Shown: positions 1 to 8,316, counted from the stretch's first letter. The stretch is DNA of 23,621 bases from Rubrivivax sp. (GCA_020851615.1 JADZCL010000335.1:1-23621); one strand, 5' to 3'. Notes: a model not told the origin generated them from the letters alone. Program-made: numbers and translations.

Positions 1-1743
1 GAAGGCGCCACGCGCGGGCACGTGGTGGTGTCGGTCGACATCACCCCGTTCAAGCAGGTGCAGGCCGACCTGCGCATCGCAGCCATTGCCTTCGACTCGC
101 TGGGGGGCATCGCCATCACCGATGCAAATGAGGCGATCCTGCGCGTCAATCCGGCCTTCACGCGCATCACCGGCTTCACCATCGACGAGGCACGCGGGCG
201 CAGCATGGGCGAGCTGCTGCGTTCAGGCCGTCACGACCAGGCCTTTTTCGAAGGCGTGCACGCCACGCTGCGCAGTGCACGGCACTGGCAGGGTGAAGTC
301 TGGAGCCGGCGCAAGGGCGGCGAGATCTACCCGCAGTGGCTGAGCATCACCGCCGTCGGCGACGACGCGGGCCGCACGACGCACTACGTGGCCGTGTTCA
401 CCGACATCACCGAGAAGAAGCGCGCCGATGAAACCATCCGCTCGCTGGCCTTCTTCGACCCGCTCACCCGCTTGCCCAACCGCCGCCTGCTGCGCGAGCG
501 CATCCTGGAGGCGATCGCCGCCAGCACCCGCACGGGCCGCCACGCCGCGCTGCTGTTCATCGACCTCGACCACTTCAAGGAGCTCAACGACAGCAAGGGG
601 CACGACGTCGGCGACCAGCTCCTGCGCGAGGTGGCCACGCGGCTGAGCGCAGGCGTGCGCAGCGACGACACCGTCGCGCGGCAAGGCGGCGACGAGTTCG
701 TCGTGCTCATCGCGGCGCTGAGCGACAACGCCGAGACCGCCACCTCGCAGGCGGCGCGGCTGGCCGAGACCATGCGCTGCGAGCTCAACCGGCCCTTCTT
801 GCTCGGCAGCCTGCGCCACCATACCTCGCCCAGCATCGGCGTCACCGTCTTCGCCGGCGCCACGCACGGCGTGGACGAGCTGCTCAAGCGCGCCGACAGC
901 GCGATGTACCTGGCCAAGCATGCGGGTCGCAATGCGTACCGCTTCTTCGACCCGACGCTGCACGCCGAGCGCGAGCAGCGCGTCGAACTCGAGGCCGACC
1001 TGCACCGCGCGCTCGAGCGCGAGCAGCTCGAGCTGCACTTCCAGCCGCAGGTCGACGCACAAGGTCGGGTCACCGGAGCCGAGGCCTTGCTGCGCTGGAA
1101 CCATCCCAGCCGCGGCAGCGTGCCGCCAGGCCTGTTCATTCCGCTGGCCGAGGAGAGCGCCCTCATCGCCGACATCGGAACCTGGGTCCTGGAGACGGCC
1201 GCCCACCAACTCGAGGCCTGGGGCAGCCAGGGGGACCTGGCCCGCCTCGAGCTCGCGGTCAACGTGAGCGCGCGGCAGTTCCGCAAGGCCGGCTTCTGCG
1301 ACATCGTGAGCGGGATTGGCACACGCATCGGCCCGCAGATCGGCCGGCTCAAGCTCGAACTCACCGAGAGCCTGATCCTGACCGATGTCGACGACGTCGT
1401 CGCCACCATGCACGCGCTGCGTGCGTTGGGCGTGCGCCTGGCGCTGGACGACTTCGGCACCGGCCAGTCGTCGCTGTCCTACCTGACCCGGCTGCCGCTG
1501 GACCAGCTCAAGATCGACCAATCCTTCGTGCGCAACATGACGCAGAGCCGGCCGGACTCGGTGGTCGTGCAGACCATCATCGGGCTGGCCGAGAGCCTGG
1601 GCATAGACGTCATCGCCGAGGGCGTCGAGACCCAGGCGCAGCACCGCCTGCTGCTGGCGCTGGGCTGCCAGCGCCAGCAAGGCTACCTGTTCGGCCGCCC
1701 GCTGCCGCTGCGCGACTTCGAGGCCCTCGTGCGCGGGCGCTGA
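1..1743 (+). CDS. PAS-GGDEF-EAL cyclic-di-GMP signalling protein (5' truncated by window)
   Basis: The reading frame is open from base 1, and its first residues look like the end of a PAC motif (VDIT followed by K-Q), so the gene begins upstream and at least one more PAS domain is cut off. In window numbering a complete PAS domain spans about residues 27-140, GGDEF about 150-310 and EAL about 330-570. The GGDEF signature is intact at residue 229 (bases 685-699), preceded by an RxxD inhibitory I-site (RSDD). The EAL domain keeps EALLRW (residue 361), LTES, DDFGTG (residue 483), KID, EGVE and QGYLFG. By family knowledge it could both make c-di-GMP from GTP and cleave it to pGpG; which activity dominates cannot be read here. 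No transmembrane segment is seen in the visible part. It converges on the marR gene. Domain identity is very secure; the N-terminus is unknown. Confidence 0.95.
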   Translation, partial: EGATRGHVVVSVDITPFKQVQADLRIAAIAFDSLGGIAITDANEAILRVNPAFTRITGFTIDEARGRSMGELLRSGRHDQAFFEGVHATLRSARHWQGEVWSRRKGGEIYPQWLSITAVGDDAGRTTHYVAVFTDITEKKRADETIRSLAFFDPLTRLPNRRLLRERILEAIAASTRTGRHAALLFIDLDHFKELNDSKGHDVGDQLLREVATRLSAGVRSDDTVARQGGDEFVVLIAALSDNAETATSQAARLAETMRCELNRPFLLGSLRHHTSPSIGVTVFAGATHGVDELLKRADSAMYLAKHAGRNAYRFFDPTLHAEREQRVELEADLHRALEREQLELHFQPQVDAQGRVTGAEALLRWNHPSRGSVPPGLFIPLAEESALIADIGTWVLETAAHQLEAWGSQGDLARLELAVNVSARQFRKAGFCDIVSGIGTRIGPQIGRLKLELTESLILTDVDDVVATMHALRALGVRLALDDFGTGQSSLSYLTRLPLDQLKIDQSFVRNMTQSRPDSVVVQTIIGLAESLGIDVIAEGVETQAQHRLLLALGCQRQQGYLFGRPLPLRDFEALVRGR

Positions 1744-1744
1744 C

Positions 1745-1756
1745 GTGCGGCCGCAC
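1745..1756. repeat. 12-bp perfect palindrome between convergent genes
   Basis: GTGCGGCCGCAC is a perfect palindrome starting one base after the EAL-protein stop codon, in the 30-bp gap before the marR stop. There is no T-run on either side, so it is not a classical intrinsic terminator. It could stall polymerase in both directions or be chance in GC-rich DNA. Confidence 0.35.
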
Positions 1757-1773
1757 CGCGCGCAGCCACCCCT

Positions 1774-2304
1774 TCAGTCGCCCGACACCGGGCCGGCCGC
1801 CCTGGACAGCTCCTCGAGCAGACTCAGCAACTGCCGCGCCTTCTCCCGGCCGAGCACGTCCACCAGCTGCCGGCTCGAGTCGGCGCTCAGCCGCTCGGCC
1901 TCGCCCAGCAGCAAACGCCCGGCGTCGCTCAACTGCAGGCGCTTCTTGCGGCGGTCGGCCGGGTCCGCGTGCTCGCGCACGAGGCGCCGCTCGCCCAGCG
2001 AGCGCAGCACGATGGACGTGGTCGAGCGGTCCAGCGCCACCTTGCGGCCGAGCTCGTTCTGGCTGATCTGGCCGACCTCACGCAGCATGAACAGCACCGC
2101 GTACTGCGAGGGCGTGAGGTCCAGATGCCGGCAAGACTCCGCAAAGGCCGCCACGGCCAGCTGGTGGGCGCGGCGAAAGAGATACTCCGGGCTTTCGAGG
2201 AGCGTTCCCGTCGAAGTTCGGCGCTCTGGTGCAGTGACCGCGGCGCCGGCCGCGGCGTTCATGCGGGGCCGCTTGGGACGGGCTGCCTTGGCATGTGCGA
2301 CCAT
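1774..2304 (-). CDS. MarR-family transcriptional regulator
   Basis: A 176-aa protein with a winged helix-turn-helix core at about residues 62-130: LTPSQYAVLFML, then QNELGRKVALDRSTTS as the recognition helix region, then the DPADRRKKRLQLSDAGR wing typical of MarR. MarR proteins bind palindromic DNA as dimers and are usually released by small, often phenolic, ligands. The N-terminal ~35 residues are basic, Ala/Pro-rich and probably disordered. The ATG at 2304 has a GGTGAAG-like ribosome site a few bases upstream; a later ATG (Met15) would remove only the disordered tail. It is divergent from the receiver gene at 2434, and the shared 129-bp region contains a MarR-like palindrome, so autoregulation and control of the neighbour are plausible (inference). 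The ligand is unknown. Confidence 0.92.
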   Translation of the reverse strand: MVAHAKAARPKRPRMNAAAGAAVTAPERRTSTGTLLESPEYLFRRAHQLAVAAFAESCRHLDLTPSQYAVLFMLREVGQISQNELGRKVALDRSTTSIVLRSLGERRLVREHADPADRRKKRLQLSDAGRLLLGEAERLSADSSRQLVDVLGREKARQLLSLLEELSRAAGPVSGD

Positions 2305-2371
2305 CGGACTTCACCCGAATTTGTTGTTGCGGGCGCTGGCATGCTCATGCAACACCCGAGATCAGCGCACC

Positions 2372-2385
2372 GTTGGAGGTCCAAC
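2372..2385. promoter_or_regulatory. Candidate MarR operator (GTTGGA-GG-TCCAAC inverted repeat)
   Basis: A 6-bp perfect inverted repeat with a 2-bp centre lies in the divergent region between marR and the receiver gene. GTTG-type half-sites facing CAAC are common for MarR-family dimers. An adjacent 8-bp palindrome TGTGCACA (2388-2395) and a CACAAT hexamer follow. I could not fit a convincing -35/-10 pair, so its exact role is inference. Confidence 0.45.
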
Positions 2386-2433
2386 AGTGTGCACAATTTG
2401 GAGCATGCCCGCCACCTGGCAGGCCGGCAACCG

Positions 2434-3195
2434 ATGAATCCCAGGGTCATTGTGGTCGATGACGAGGCGGCATCAGCCGCGGTGCTCGGCGGGCTGCTGC
2501 GCCGCCTGGGCTGCGAGGTCATCTTGTTCGACCGCGCCGCGCAGGCCTTGCCTGCCATGCTGGCTGGCGACGTCGACCTCGTCTGCCTGGATCTCTCGAT
2601 GCCCGGGCTGGACGGCCACCAGGCGTTGACGCTCATCCGCTCGCACGAATACTCACAACGCGCGCCCAGCGTGCCGGTCATCGCGGTCACCGGCCGCGTG
2701 AGGCCGCAGGATCGGGCACAGGCCCTCGCGGCAGGCTTTGCTGCGCACCTTGGCAAGCCTGTGCTCGCCGAGCGCCTGCAGAGGGTGCTGGCCCGCACCA
2801 TGACGCTGCGCGACGACCTGCATCGCACGCGCTACAGCGCCGACCGCGCCACCCTCGAGCAGCGCCTGCATGCAATGCGACAGGCCGACGCCGGCGACCC
2901 CCTGCCGGGCGCAGCCGGCCTGGCGCTGGCCATCGAGCAGGAAGGCCACGCGACGCTGCTGCTGGCGCTGAACCACGCCTTCGCGGGCGACGCGACGGCG
3001 GCATGTGGAACCGTCCTGGCCTTCGCTGGAATGGCTTCCGACATCGGTGCGCCGCGGCTGGCCCAGGCGCTGCACGCGCTGCACGAGCGCCTGTGCGCCG
3101 GCCCCGAAGACGAGCTGGTGACCGCCGCCGTGCTGGCGCGCGCGGAGCTCGATCGCGTCATCTTCACCCTGCGCGAGCAGGTCCGCACACCCTGA
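2434..3195 (+). CDS. Response regulator receiver with degenerate Hpt-like C-terminal domain
   Basis: A 253-aa protein starting at the ATG at 2434; the reading frame extends upstream, but only this start gives a normal receiver N-terminus (MNPRVIVVDDE). The receiver (1-125) has all expected residues: acidic pair D9/D10, phospho-acceptor D53, T86 and K108 (LGKP). There is no DNA-binding or enzymatic output domain. Residues ~155-250 look like an Hpt four-helix bundle: the stretch around 196-209 ending SDIGAPRLA matches the family pattern H-x-L-K-G...xxGAxxL. However, leucine stands where the phosphorylatable histidine should be and alanine replaces the lysine. It may therefore be a phosphate sink, a binding partner or a regulator of a kinase rather than a relay. 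It is divergent from marR and convergent with the kinase at 3227-4816, 31 bp away. The receiver is certain; the Hpt resemblance is moderate. Confidence 0.85.
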   Translation: MNPRVIVVDDEAASAAVLGGLLRRLGCEVILFDRAAQALPAMLAGDVDLVCLDLSMPGLDGHQALTLIRSHEYSQRAPSVPVIAVTGRVRPQDRAQALAAGFAAHLGKPVLAERLQRVLARTMTLRDDLHRTRYSADRATLEQRLHAMRQADAGDPLPGAAGLALAIEQEGHATLLLALNHAFAGDATAACGTVLAFAGMASDIGAPRLAQALHALHERLCAGPEDELVTAAVLARAELDRVIFTLREQVRTP

Positions 3196-3226
3196 GAGTC
3201 GCGGCGCAGGATCCTTCCGTATCGGC

Positions 3227-4816
3227 CTACGCGGGGACCGCCGGCAGGCGGACGCAGAACACACTGCCCACGCCCGGCATGCTCGAAACCTCGATGTCGC
3301 CGCCCATGTGCTCGACCAGGCGCCGCACGATCGTCAGGCCAATGCCGCTGCCCTGAGTGCCCGTGTGCTCGGCACCCAGGCGCTCGAAGGGCTCGAACAC
3401 GCGCGCGAGCTGCGCTGCATCCATGCCAGCTCCGGTGTCGGCCAGCTCGAGCACCCACGCCGGCGGCGGCCCTTCACCACGACGGGCGCAGATCACCACC
3501 CGCCCCGGCTGGCGGGCGTTGTACTTGATCGCGTTCGTCAGCAGGTTCAGCAGCACCTGCTGCAAGCGGCGGCGATCGGCGTTCACACAGGCGGCCGCAG
3601 GAACTCCGCGTGTGTCGATCTCGACGCCGGCGGCCCGCGCCGCCGCGTCGAGCTGGCTGCAGCAGTCGGCAAGCAGCGGCGCCAGCGCCACGGCCTCGGT
3701 GTGCAGCGCGATACGGCCGGACTCCACCGCCGCGAGGTCCAGGCTCTCGTCGACCAGGGCCAGCAACTGGTGCCCGGCGCGCACGATCTGGTGCACCTGC
3801 TGGGCCTCCTCTGCAGGCAGTGCGCCCATCTGCAGCAGCTGGCCGAAGCCGAGGATGGCGTTGAGCGGCTTGCGCAGCTCGTGGCTCATGTGCGAGACGA
3901 ACTCGCTCTTGGCGGCATTGGCACGCTCGGCCTCCCGCGTGGCCTGCGCCAGTGCCTGAGTGCGCTGGGCGATGCGGGACTCGAGCTCGTGGTTGAGCTG
4001 CTCGAGCTCGAGCTCGCGCGCCTTGGCTGCGGTGATGTCCTGCACCACGCCGGCCACACGCAGCAGCCGGCCCTGCGCATCACGCTCGAGCACGTGCATG
4101 CGCTCCTGGAACCAGATCGTGCGCCCGTCGCGATGCCGGGCGCGAAACTCGCCGCTGCCTGCGGGCACCACACCCGCATCCAGCTGCGCCAGGCGCTGCC
4201 GGTAGCGCGCGGCATCCTGCGGGTCCACGAAACCCGAGATCCAAAGCCGGACCTCACCCTGCACATCAGCCGCCGTGCAACCGACCAGGCCCAACAGCGC
4301 CTCGTTGCAGTCGAGCACCCCGCGCACCACGCTGTACTCCCACAGGCCGATGCCGATGTCCTGCGTCACCACGCTCAGCCGCTGCTGCGCCAGGCGCAGT
4401 TCGGTGATGTCGAAGCCGATCGAATACGAGTAGCGGCGCGCAGGCGTGCCATATTCAACGCAGTGATAGCGCGTCCAGGCGATGCGCGCATGCCCTTGCA
4501 CGTCGACATAGGCCCGCTCGGCAAAGAGATCGGTCTCGCCGGCCAAGGAGCGTCGCAACATGTCCCAGCGTGCGGCGCTGCCCTTGGCCCCGAGCACCTC
4601 ATCGGCGGTGCGGCCGATGATGGCGTCAGCCGGGCGCTGCGCGAGCTCGCAGAAGCTCTGGTTGACGTACACATAGCGCATCTCTTCGTCGACACCACAC
4701 ACCCAGCCCGGATGGGTGTTGAGCATCGAACGAATCTGCTCAGCCGCGGCCGGCCCTGGCGTCGGCTGCAGCAGCCCGGAGGCGGCATCGGGTGGCGGAT
4801 CGTCCGCAGCGCTCAT
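3227..4816 (-). CDS. PAS-PAS sensor histidine kinase
   Basis: A 529-aa protein with no transmembrane helix, so probably cytoplasmic. Order: PAS1 about 28-140 (ends IGFDITE), PAS2 about 150-262 (ends VVQDITAAK), a coiled-coil linker 265-303, HisKA about 304-370 and HATPase_c about 415-527. The phospho-acceptor is H312 in SHMSHELRKPLNAI. The ATPase boxes are present: N-box N428, G1 DTGAGM (460-465), F-box FEPF, G2 GSGIGLTIV (489-497). Position five of the H-box (HELRK) is lysine instead of the usual Thr/Asn, the residue linked to phosphatase activity in HisKA kinases. There is no attached receiver. It lies tail-to-tail with the receiver gene and 48 bp downstream of selO on the same strand, so it may be read through from selO. 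The partner and signal are unknown; PAS suggests redox, light, gas or small ligand. Confidence 0.93.
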   Translation of the reverse strand: MSAADDPPPDAASGLLQPTPGPAAAEQIRSMLNTHPGWVCGVDEEMRYVYVNQSFCELAQRPADAIIGRTADEVLGAKGSAARWDMLRRSLAGETDLFAERAYVDVQGHARIAWTRYHCVEYGTPARRYSYSIGFDITELRLAQQRLSVVTQDIGIGLWEYSVVRGVLDCNEALLGLVGCTAADVQGEVRLWISGFVDPQDAARYRQRLAQLDAGVVPAGSGEFRARHRDGRTIWFQERMHVLERDAQGRLLRVAGVVQDITAAKARELELEQLNHELESRIAQRTQALAQATREAERANAAKSEFVSHMSHELRKPLNAILGFGQLLQMGALPAEEAQQVHQIVRAGHQLLALVDESLDLAAVESGRIALHTEAVALAPLLADCCSQLDAAARAAGVEIDTRGVPAAACVNADRRRLQQVLLNLLTNAIKYNARQPGRVVICARRGEGPPPAWVLELADTGAGMDAAQLARVFEPFERLGAEHTGTQGSGIGLTIVRRLVEHMGGDIEVSSMPGVGSVFCVRLPAVPA

Positions 4817-4864
4817 CTGCGCAGTATCGGCGCAGGCGGGCGCGGCTGCAGCGCCGGCGCAGAT

Positions 4865-6421
4865 TCAGGTGCCGCAGAAAGTGCGGTAGTGCGCCGTCAG
4901 CTCGGGGGCAGCGGGCTCGGCGAGGTCGGCGTCGGTCGGGCGCTCGTCAAACGGTTGCTGCAACGCGCTGAGCAGGCGCAGGAAGGGTGCCAGGTCGTCG
5001 CGATCGACGGCGGCGGCCAGTGCCTCCTCGACACGGTGGTTGCGCGGGATCAGCCAGGGGCTGGCGCGACGCATCGCGGCCGCGCGCGCCGCCGCGGTGG
5101 TGGGCTCCGCAGCGCAGCGGGTGTGCCAGCGGGCAAGCCAGGCCTCGAGCGCGACCGGCGCGGCAAACAGGGCGCGCAGCGGCCCGGTGTTGCCCAGCGC
5201 CGCGTCGGCCAGGCGCCGCCAGGCGAGTGTGAAGTCGACCTGCTGCTGCAGCAGCAGGTCCAGCCAGTCATCGGCCAGCTCGCCATCCTGCGCCTGTGCA
5301 CCCGACAGGCCGAGCTTGGCGCGTTGGCCGGCGCGGTGGGCCGCCTCGAACATGGCGTCGAACCCTTCGAGCACCGCCTGGGCGCGCTCGATTGCAGCCG
5401 CCGTGGCGCGGTCCGTGCCGGCCTCGGGACCTTCCTGCACCAGCAGCGGCAGCAGGGCCTCGGCCAGCCGCGCGAGGTTCCAGCGCGCGATGCGCGGCTG
5501 GTTGCCGAAGCCGTAGCGCCCGCCGTGGTCGATCGAGCTGAAGACGGTGGCCGGATCGTAGGCTTCGAGGAAGGCACAGGGCCCGTAGTCGATGGTCTCG
5601 CCCGAGAGCGTCATGTTGTCGGTGTTCATCACCCCGTGGATGAAGCCCAGGTTCATCCACTGCGCGACCAGCCGTGCCTGGCGGCCTGTCACGGCGTGCA
5701 GCCATGCCAGCCAGCGGTCGGCGCGGCCGGCAAGCTCCGGGTCGTGGCGTGCCAGCGCGTACTCGGCCAACCGCGTCAGCTCCTGGATCTGCCCGCGTGC
5801 GGCGAAGAACTCGAGGCTGCCCACCCGCAAGTGACTGGCTGCCACGCGCGTCAGCACGGCACCGGGGAGCGCTCGCTCGCGCCGCACCGGCTCGCCAGTG
5901 GCGACGACGGCCAGCGCGCGCGTGGTGGGCACCCCCAGCACGTGCATCGCCTCGCCCAGCAAGGCCTCGCGCAGCACCGGGCCGAGTGCGGCCTTGCCGT
6001 CGCCCCCGCGCGCAAACGGTGTGCGCCCGCTGCCCTTGAAGGCGACGTCGCGCCGCTGGCCGTGGCGGTCGATGACCTCGCCCAGCAGCAGGGCACGCCC
6101 GTCGCCCAGTTGCGGGCTGAAGCCGCCGAACTGATGCCCCGCATAAGCCTGCGCCAGCGGTGCTGCACCGGCGGGAACGGCATTGCCCCCAAAGAGCGCA
6201 GCGCCGCGCGCGCCGCACAGCGCAGCCGCGTCGAGGCCGAGTTCCGCGGCCAGCGCGTCGTTGAACCACAGCAGCCGCGGATCGGGCACCGGCGCGGGCT
6301 GCCAAGGCACGTAAAGCCCTTCAAGCTCCCGCGCAAAGCTGTTGTCGAACGCGATCGGTGGCAGCTCAGGGCCAGCGAGCAGGGCCGCGGCAGTGGCCGT
6401 GCAGGAGTGCATCTGCGACAT
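4865..6421 (-). CDS. selO: Protein adenylyltransferase SelO (YdiU/UPF0061 family)
   Basis: A 518-aa pseudokinase-fold enzyme; characterised SelO proteins transfer AMP from ATP to Ser/Thr/Tyr of target proteins and respond to redox state. Visible family motifs: AYAGHQFGGFSPQLGDGRA (92-110), VAFKGSGRTPFARGGDGKA (126-144, nucleotide-binding K129), GEAMHVLGVPTTRALAVV (156-173), FIHGVMNTDNM (catalytic D268) and DYGP (metal D278). The protein ends FCGT, placing a cysteine (C516) where the family has its C-terminal redox Cys/Sec. The open frame extends to 6631, but the ATG at 6421 (MSQMHS) fits the family length, and the extension would run into the upstream gene; a second ATG lies three codons on. 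No strong ribosome site is seen. It follows the zinc-ribbon membrane protein by 46 bp and is probably co-transcribed. Confidence 0.95.
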   Translation of the reverse strand: MSQMHSCTATAAALLAGPELPPIAFDNSFARELEGLYVPWQPAPVPDPRLLWFNDALAAELGLDAAALCGARGAALFGGNAVPAGAAPLAQAYAGHQFGGFSPQLGDGRALLLGEVIDRHGQRRDVAFKGSGRTPFARGGDGKAALGPVLREALLGEAMHVLGVPTTRALAVVATGEPVRRERALPGAVLTRVAASHLRVGSLEFFAARGQIQELTRLAEYALARHDPELAGRADRWLAWLHAVTGRQARLVAQWMNLGFIHGVMNTDNMTLSGETIDYGPCAFLEAYDPATVFSSIDHGGRYGFGNQPRIARWNLARLAEALLPLLVQEGPEAGTDRATAAAIERAQAVLEGFDAMFEAAHRAGQRAKLGLSGAQAQDGELADDWLDLLLQQQVDFTLAWRRLADAALGNTGPLRALFAAPVALEAWLARWHTRCAAEPTTAAARAAAMRRASPWLIPRNHRVEEALAAAVDRDDLAPFLRLLSALQQPFDERPTDADLAEPAAPELTAHYRTFCGT

Positions 6422-6467
6422 GCGCCCAGTGTGGCGCAGCAGGCGCCGCGGCGCCGCGGCAGGGCCT

Positions 6468-8192
6468 TCAGACCCCGCGCTGGCGCTCGCCGCAGCGCGG
6501 GCAGAAACGGGCGGCCACAGGCATCGCCTCGCCGCAATCCAGGCAGTAGCGCACCCCGGCCGGCGGCTTGGGCGGCGCTGCGGGCGCGCCCCCGGCGGCC
6601 ACGGGTGCCGCTGCGCGCGGCGCCGGCGCACTGGGCCGCGCAGCCCGCGGCGCGGGCGTGTTCATGCGCGGGTCGGCGCCGTCGGCGGCGTTGGCGTTGA
6701 CCTTCTCCGCGTAGCGCTGCACCTGCTCGACGCTGCGCTGGGCGGTGGCGGCGTCGCTCGCCAGGGCCAGCAGCATGCGGCTGCCAGCGCGGTGATCGGC
6801 CGCGGCATAGAAGGCCGAGCGCGCACGCAGCACCGCCCATTGCAGCCGGATCGGCGCGGCTGCGTCGGCACCCGCGCTGCATTGCAGCGACAGCAGCAGC
6901 GACTCGGCCTCGACACGGCTCCAGAGCAGGTGCGCCATGCGCAGCACCTGGCCGCCGGCCAGCACCAGCAGCACGGCCGCCACGGCCCAGGTGAAAGGGC
7001 GCTCGGCGCGCTGCAGCTGCGCGTAGATCATGCTGCCCCACAGCAGGCCCCCGGCCAAGGTCAGCACGAGGGCCAGCACCATCAGCAGCAACAGCAAGGT
7101 CCGACGGCGGCCACCATGGCCGGCGGTGGCCGCGGCCATCACGGGCTGTGTTTCCTCAAGCGACTCGAAGGCGAACGCCGCGCCGGTCTTCTTGTAGTCG
7201 GCCTGGTTGGTCTGCCAGAGGTAGCGGCGATTGGGCACCCCTTCGTTCCAGTAGTGGTGCAGCTCGCGCTCCAGCTCCTGCGCCACGCTCTCCGGGTCGG
7301 CCTGGATCTGGACGCTGCGCAGAGCCGGTTGGGGGCCGCGCGCGAGCGGCACGTCGGTCCGCACGAGGCCGGCCCGCAAGGCCAGCAACTCGGCTGGCAG
7401 CAGCGCAGCCAGCAGCAGCAGCGCACCCTGCGGCAGGCCAAACGACAGCCAGCCGCCGCTGGCCGGTGTCGCCCCGTGCCCGAGCAGCCAGCCTGCCCCC
7501 AGCCCAACGAGCAGAACTGCAGCCAGCAGCAAGGCAACCAGGCCCGCACCCATCGGCGCGCGCTCGGCATTCAGGCTGCGCAGTTGCATCAGGCCAACGG
7601 CCAGGATGCACAGGCCACCAACGGGAACGACGCCCACCGGCGGCAGCAGCACCCAGGCCAGGCCCAGGGTCAGCGCCAGGCCGCCCAGCAGCACCAGGTG
7701 CGACAGGCGCTGGGCCAGCCAGACCTGGACGGCGTGCGGCAGCGCGCCGGCATGCCGTGCCAGCGGCAGCAGCAGGGCACTCCAGGCGACCGGTGCGGCC
7801 GGTGCCGGCACGGGCGCGACGCTGAACAAGGCGTGCAGCGCTGCTCCTTCCGGGTTGGCGGTGTTGGCCGTACGCACCGGCGCCACCAGCGGCCCTGGCT
7901 GCCCGGGTTGCAGGCGCAGCACGCGCTGCCGCGCCATGCGCACGACGTCCTTCACCGCCAGCGCCAGCAGCAGCAGCCCGAACAGCAGGTGCCGCGTGCT
8001 GCCGTCCTGCGGCAGGCGCAGCAGCTTGGTCTGCAGCCCGCGCGGGAAGCTCAGGTCCGACAGCGTCAGCGTCAGGATGACCAAGGCCAGCAGCACCAGC
8101 AGCGCCGCACGCACGAGCAGCACCCGGTTCTCGATGCGATAGATGCCCTCGGTCTCGAATGCAGGGCCTTGCGGACCCCACTGATAGGACAT
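6468..8192 (-). CDS. Multi-pass membrane protein with C-terminal zinc ribbon, unknown function
   Basis: A 574-aa protein I do not recognise as a named family. The ATG at 8192 is chosen over an in-frame GTG two codons upstream because a GGGAG ribosome site sits about 7 bases before it. About seven to eight hydrophobic segments are visible: near residues 25-46, 68-84, a pair around 165-205, 212-236, 250-272, and a pair around 360-410. A soluble segment between the fifth and sixth contains an acidic helix (QELERELHHYWNEGVPNRRY). After the last helix comes a soluble region, then a Pro/Ala-rich linker (about 500-545), then a zinc ribbon with C550-x2-C553 and C564-x2-C567. Low-complexity Ala/Leu content makes distant homology hard to read by eye. 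It lies 46 bp upstream of selO on the same strand, suggesting a shared transcript. No catalytic motif was recognised. Confidence 0.85.
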   Translation of the reverse strand: MSYQWGPQGPAFETEGIYRIENRVLLVRAALLVLLALVILTLTLSDLSFPRGLQTKLLRLPQDGSTRHLLFGLLLLALAVKDVVRMARQRVLRLQPGQPGPLVAPVRTANTANPEGAALHALFSVAPVPAPAAPVAWSALLLPLARHAGALPHAVQVWLAQRLSHLVLLGGLALTLGLAWVLLPPVGVVPVGGLCILAVGLMQLRSLNAERAPMGAGLVALLLAAVLLVGLGAGWLLGHGATPASGGWLSFGLPQGALLLLAALLPAELLALRAGLVRTDVPLARGPQPALRSVQIQADPESVAQELERELHHYWNEGVPNRRYLWQTNQADYKKTGAAFAFESLEETQPVMAAATAGHGGRRRTLLLLLMVLALVLTLAGGLLWGSMIYAQLQRAERPFTWAVAAVLLVLAGGQVLRMAHLLWSRVEAESLLLSLQCSAGADAAAPIRLQWAVLRARSAFYAAADHRAGSRMLLALASDAATAQRSVEQVQRYAEKVNANAADGADPRMNTPAPRAARPSAPAPRAAAPVAAGGAPAAPPKPPAGVRYCLDCGEAMPVAARFCPRCGERQRGV

Positions 8193-8316
8193 GCCCACTC
8201 CCGCCCGGCTGCGGCCCGGGCAATGGGGCCGGAGTTTTGCATGAAGCCGCGGTCAGCCACCGGGCTACCCACGCCGGGCGCGCAGAATGCCACGCCCGAG
8301 CGCGATCAAGCCACGC

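Noticed and set aside
223..1680. 485-codon minus-strand frame opposite the GGDEF-EAL gene
   Set aside because: No motif; the plus frame holds intact GGDEF and EAL catalytic residues.
5241..5256. CTG/CAG triplet run forming a 16-bp palindrome
   Set aside because: It lies inside selO and encodes a Leu/Gln stretch; it is explained by codon content.
3308..6700. 1130-codon plus-strand open frame opposite the histidine kinase and selO
   Set aside because: Residue content is Arg/Gly/Ala/Gln/His low complexity with no domain, while the minus strand encodes two proteins with complete family motifs. Long antisense frames are common in very GC-rich DNA.
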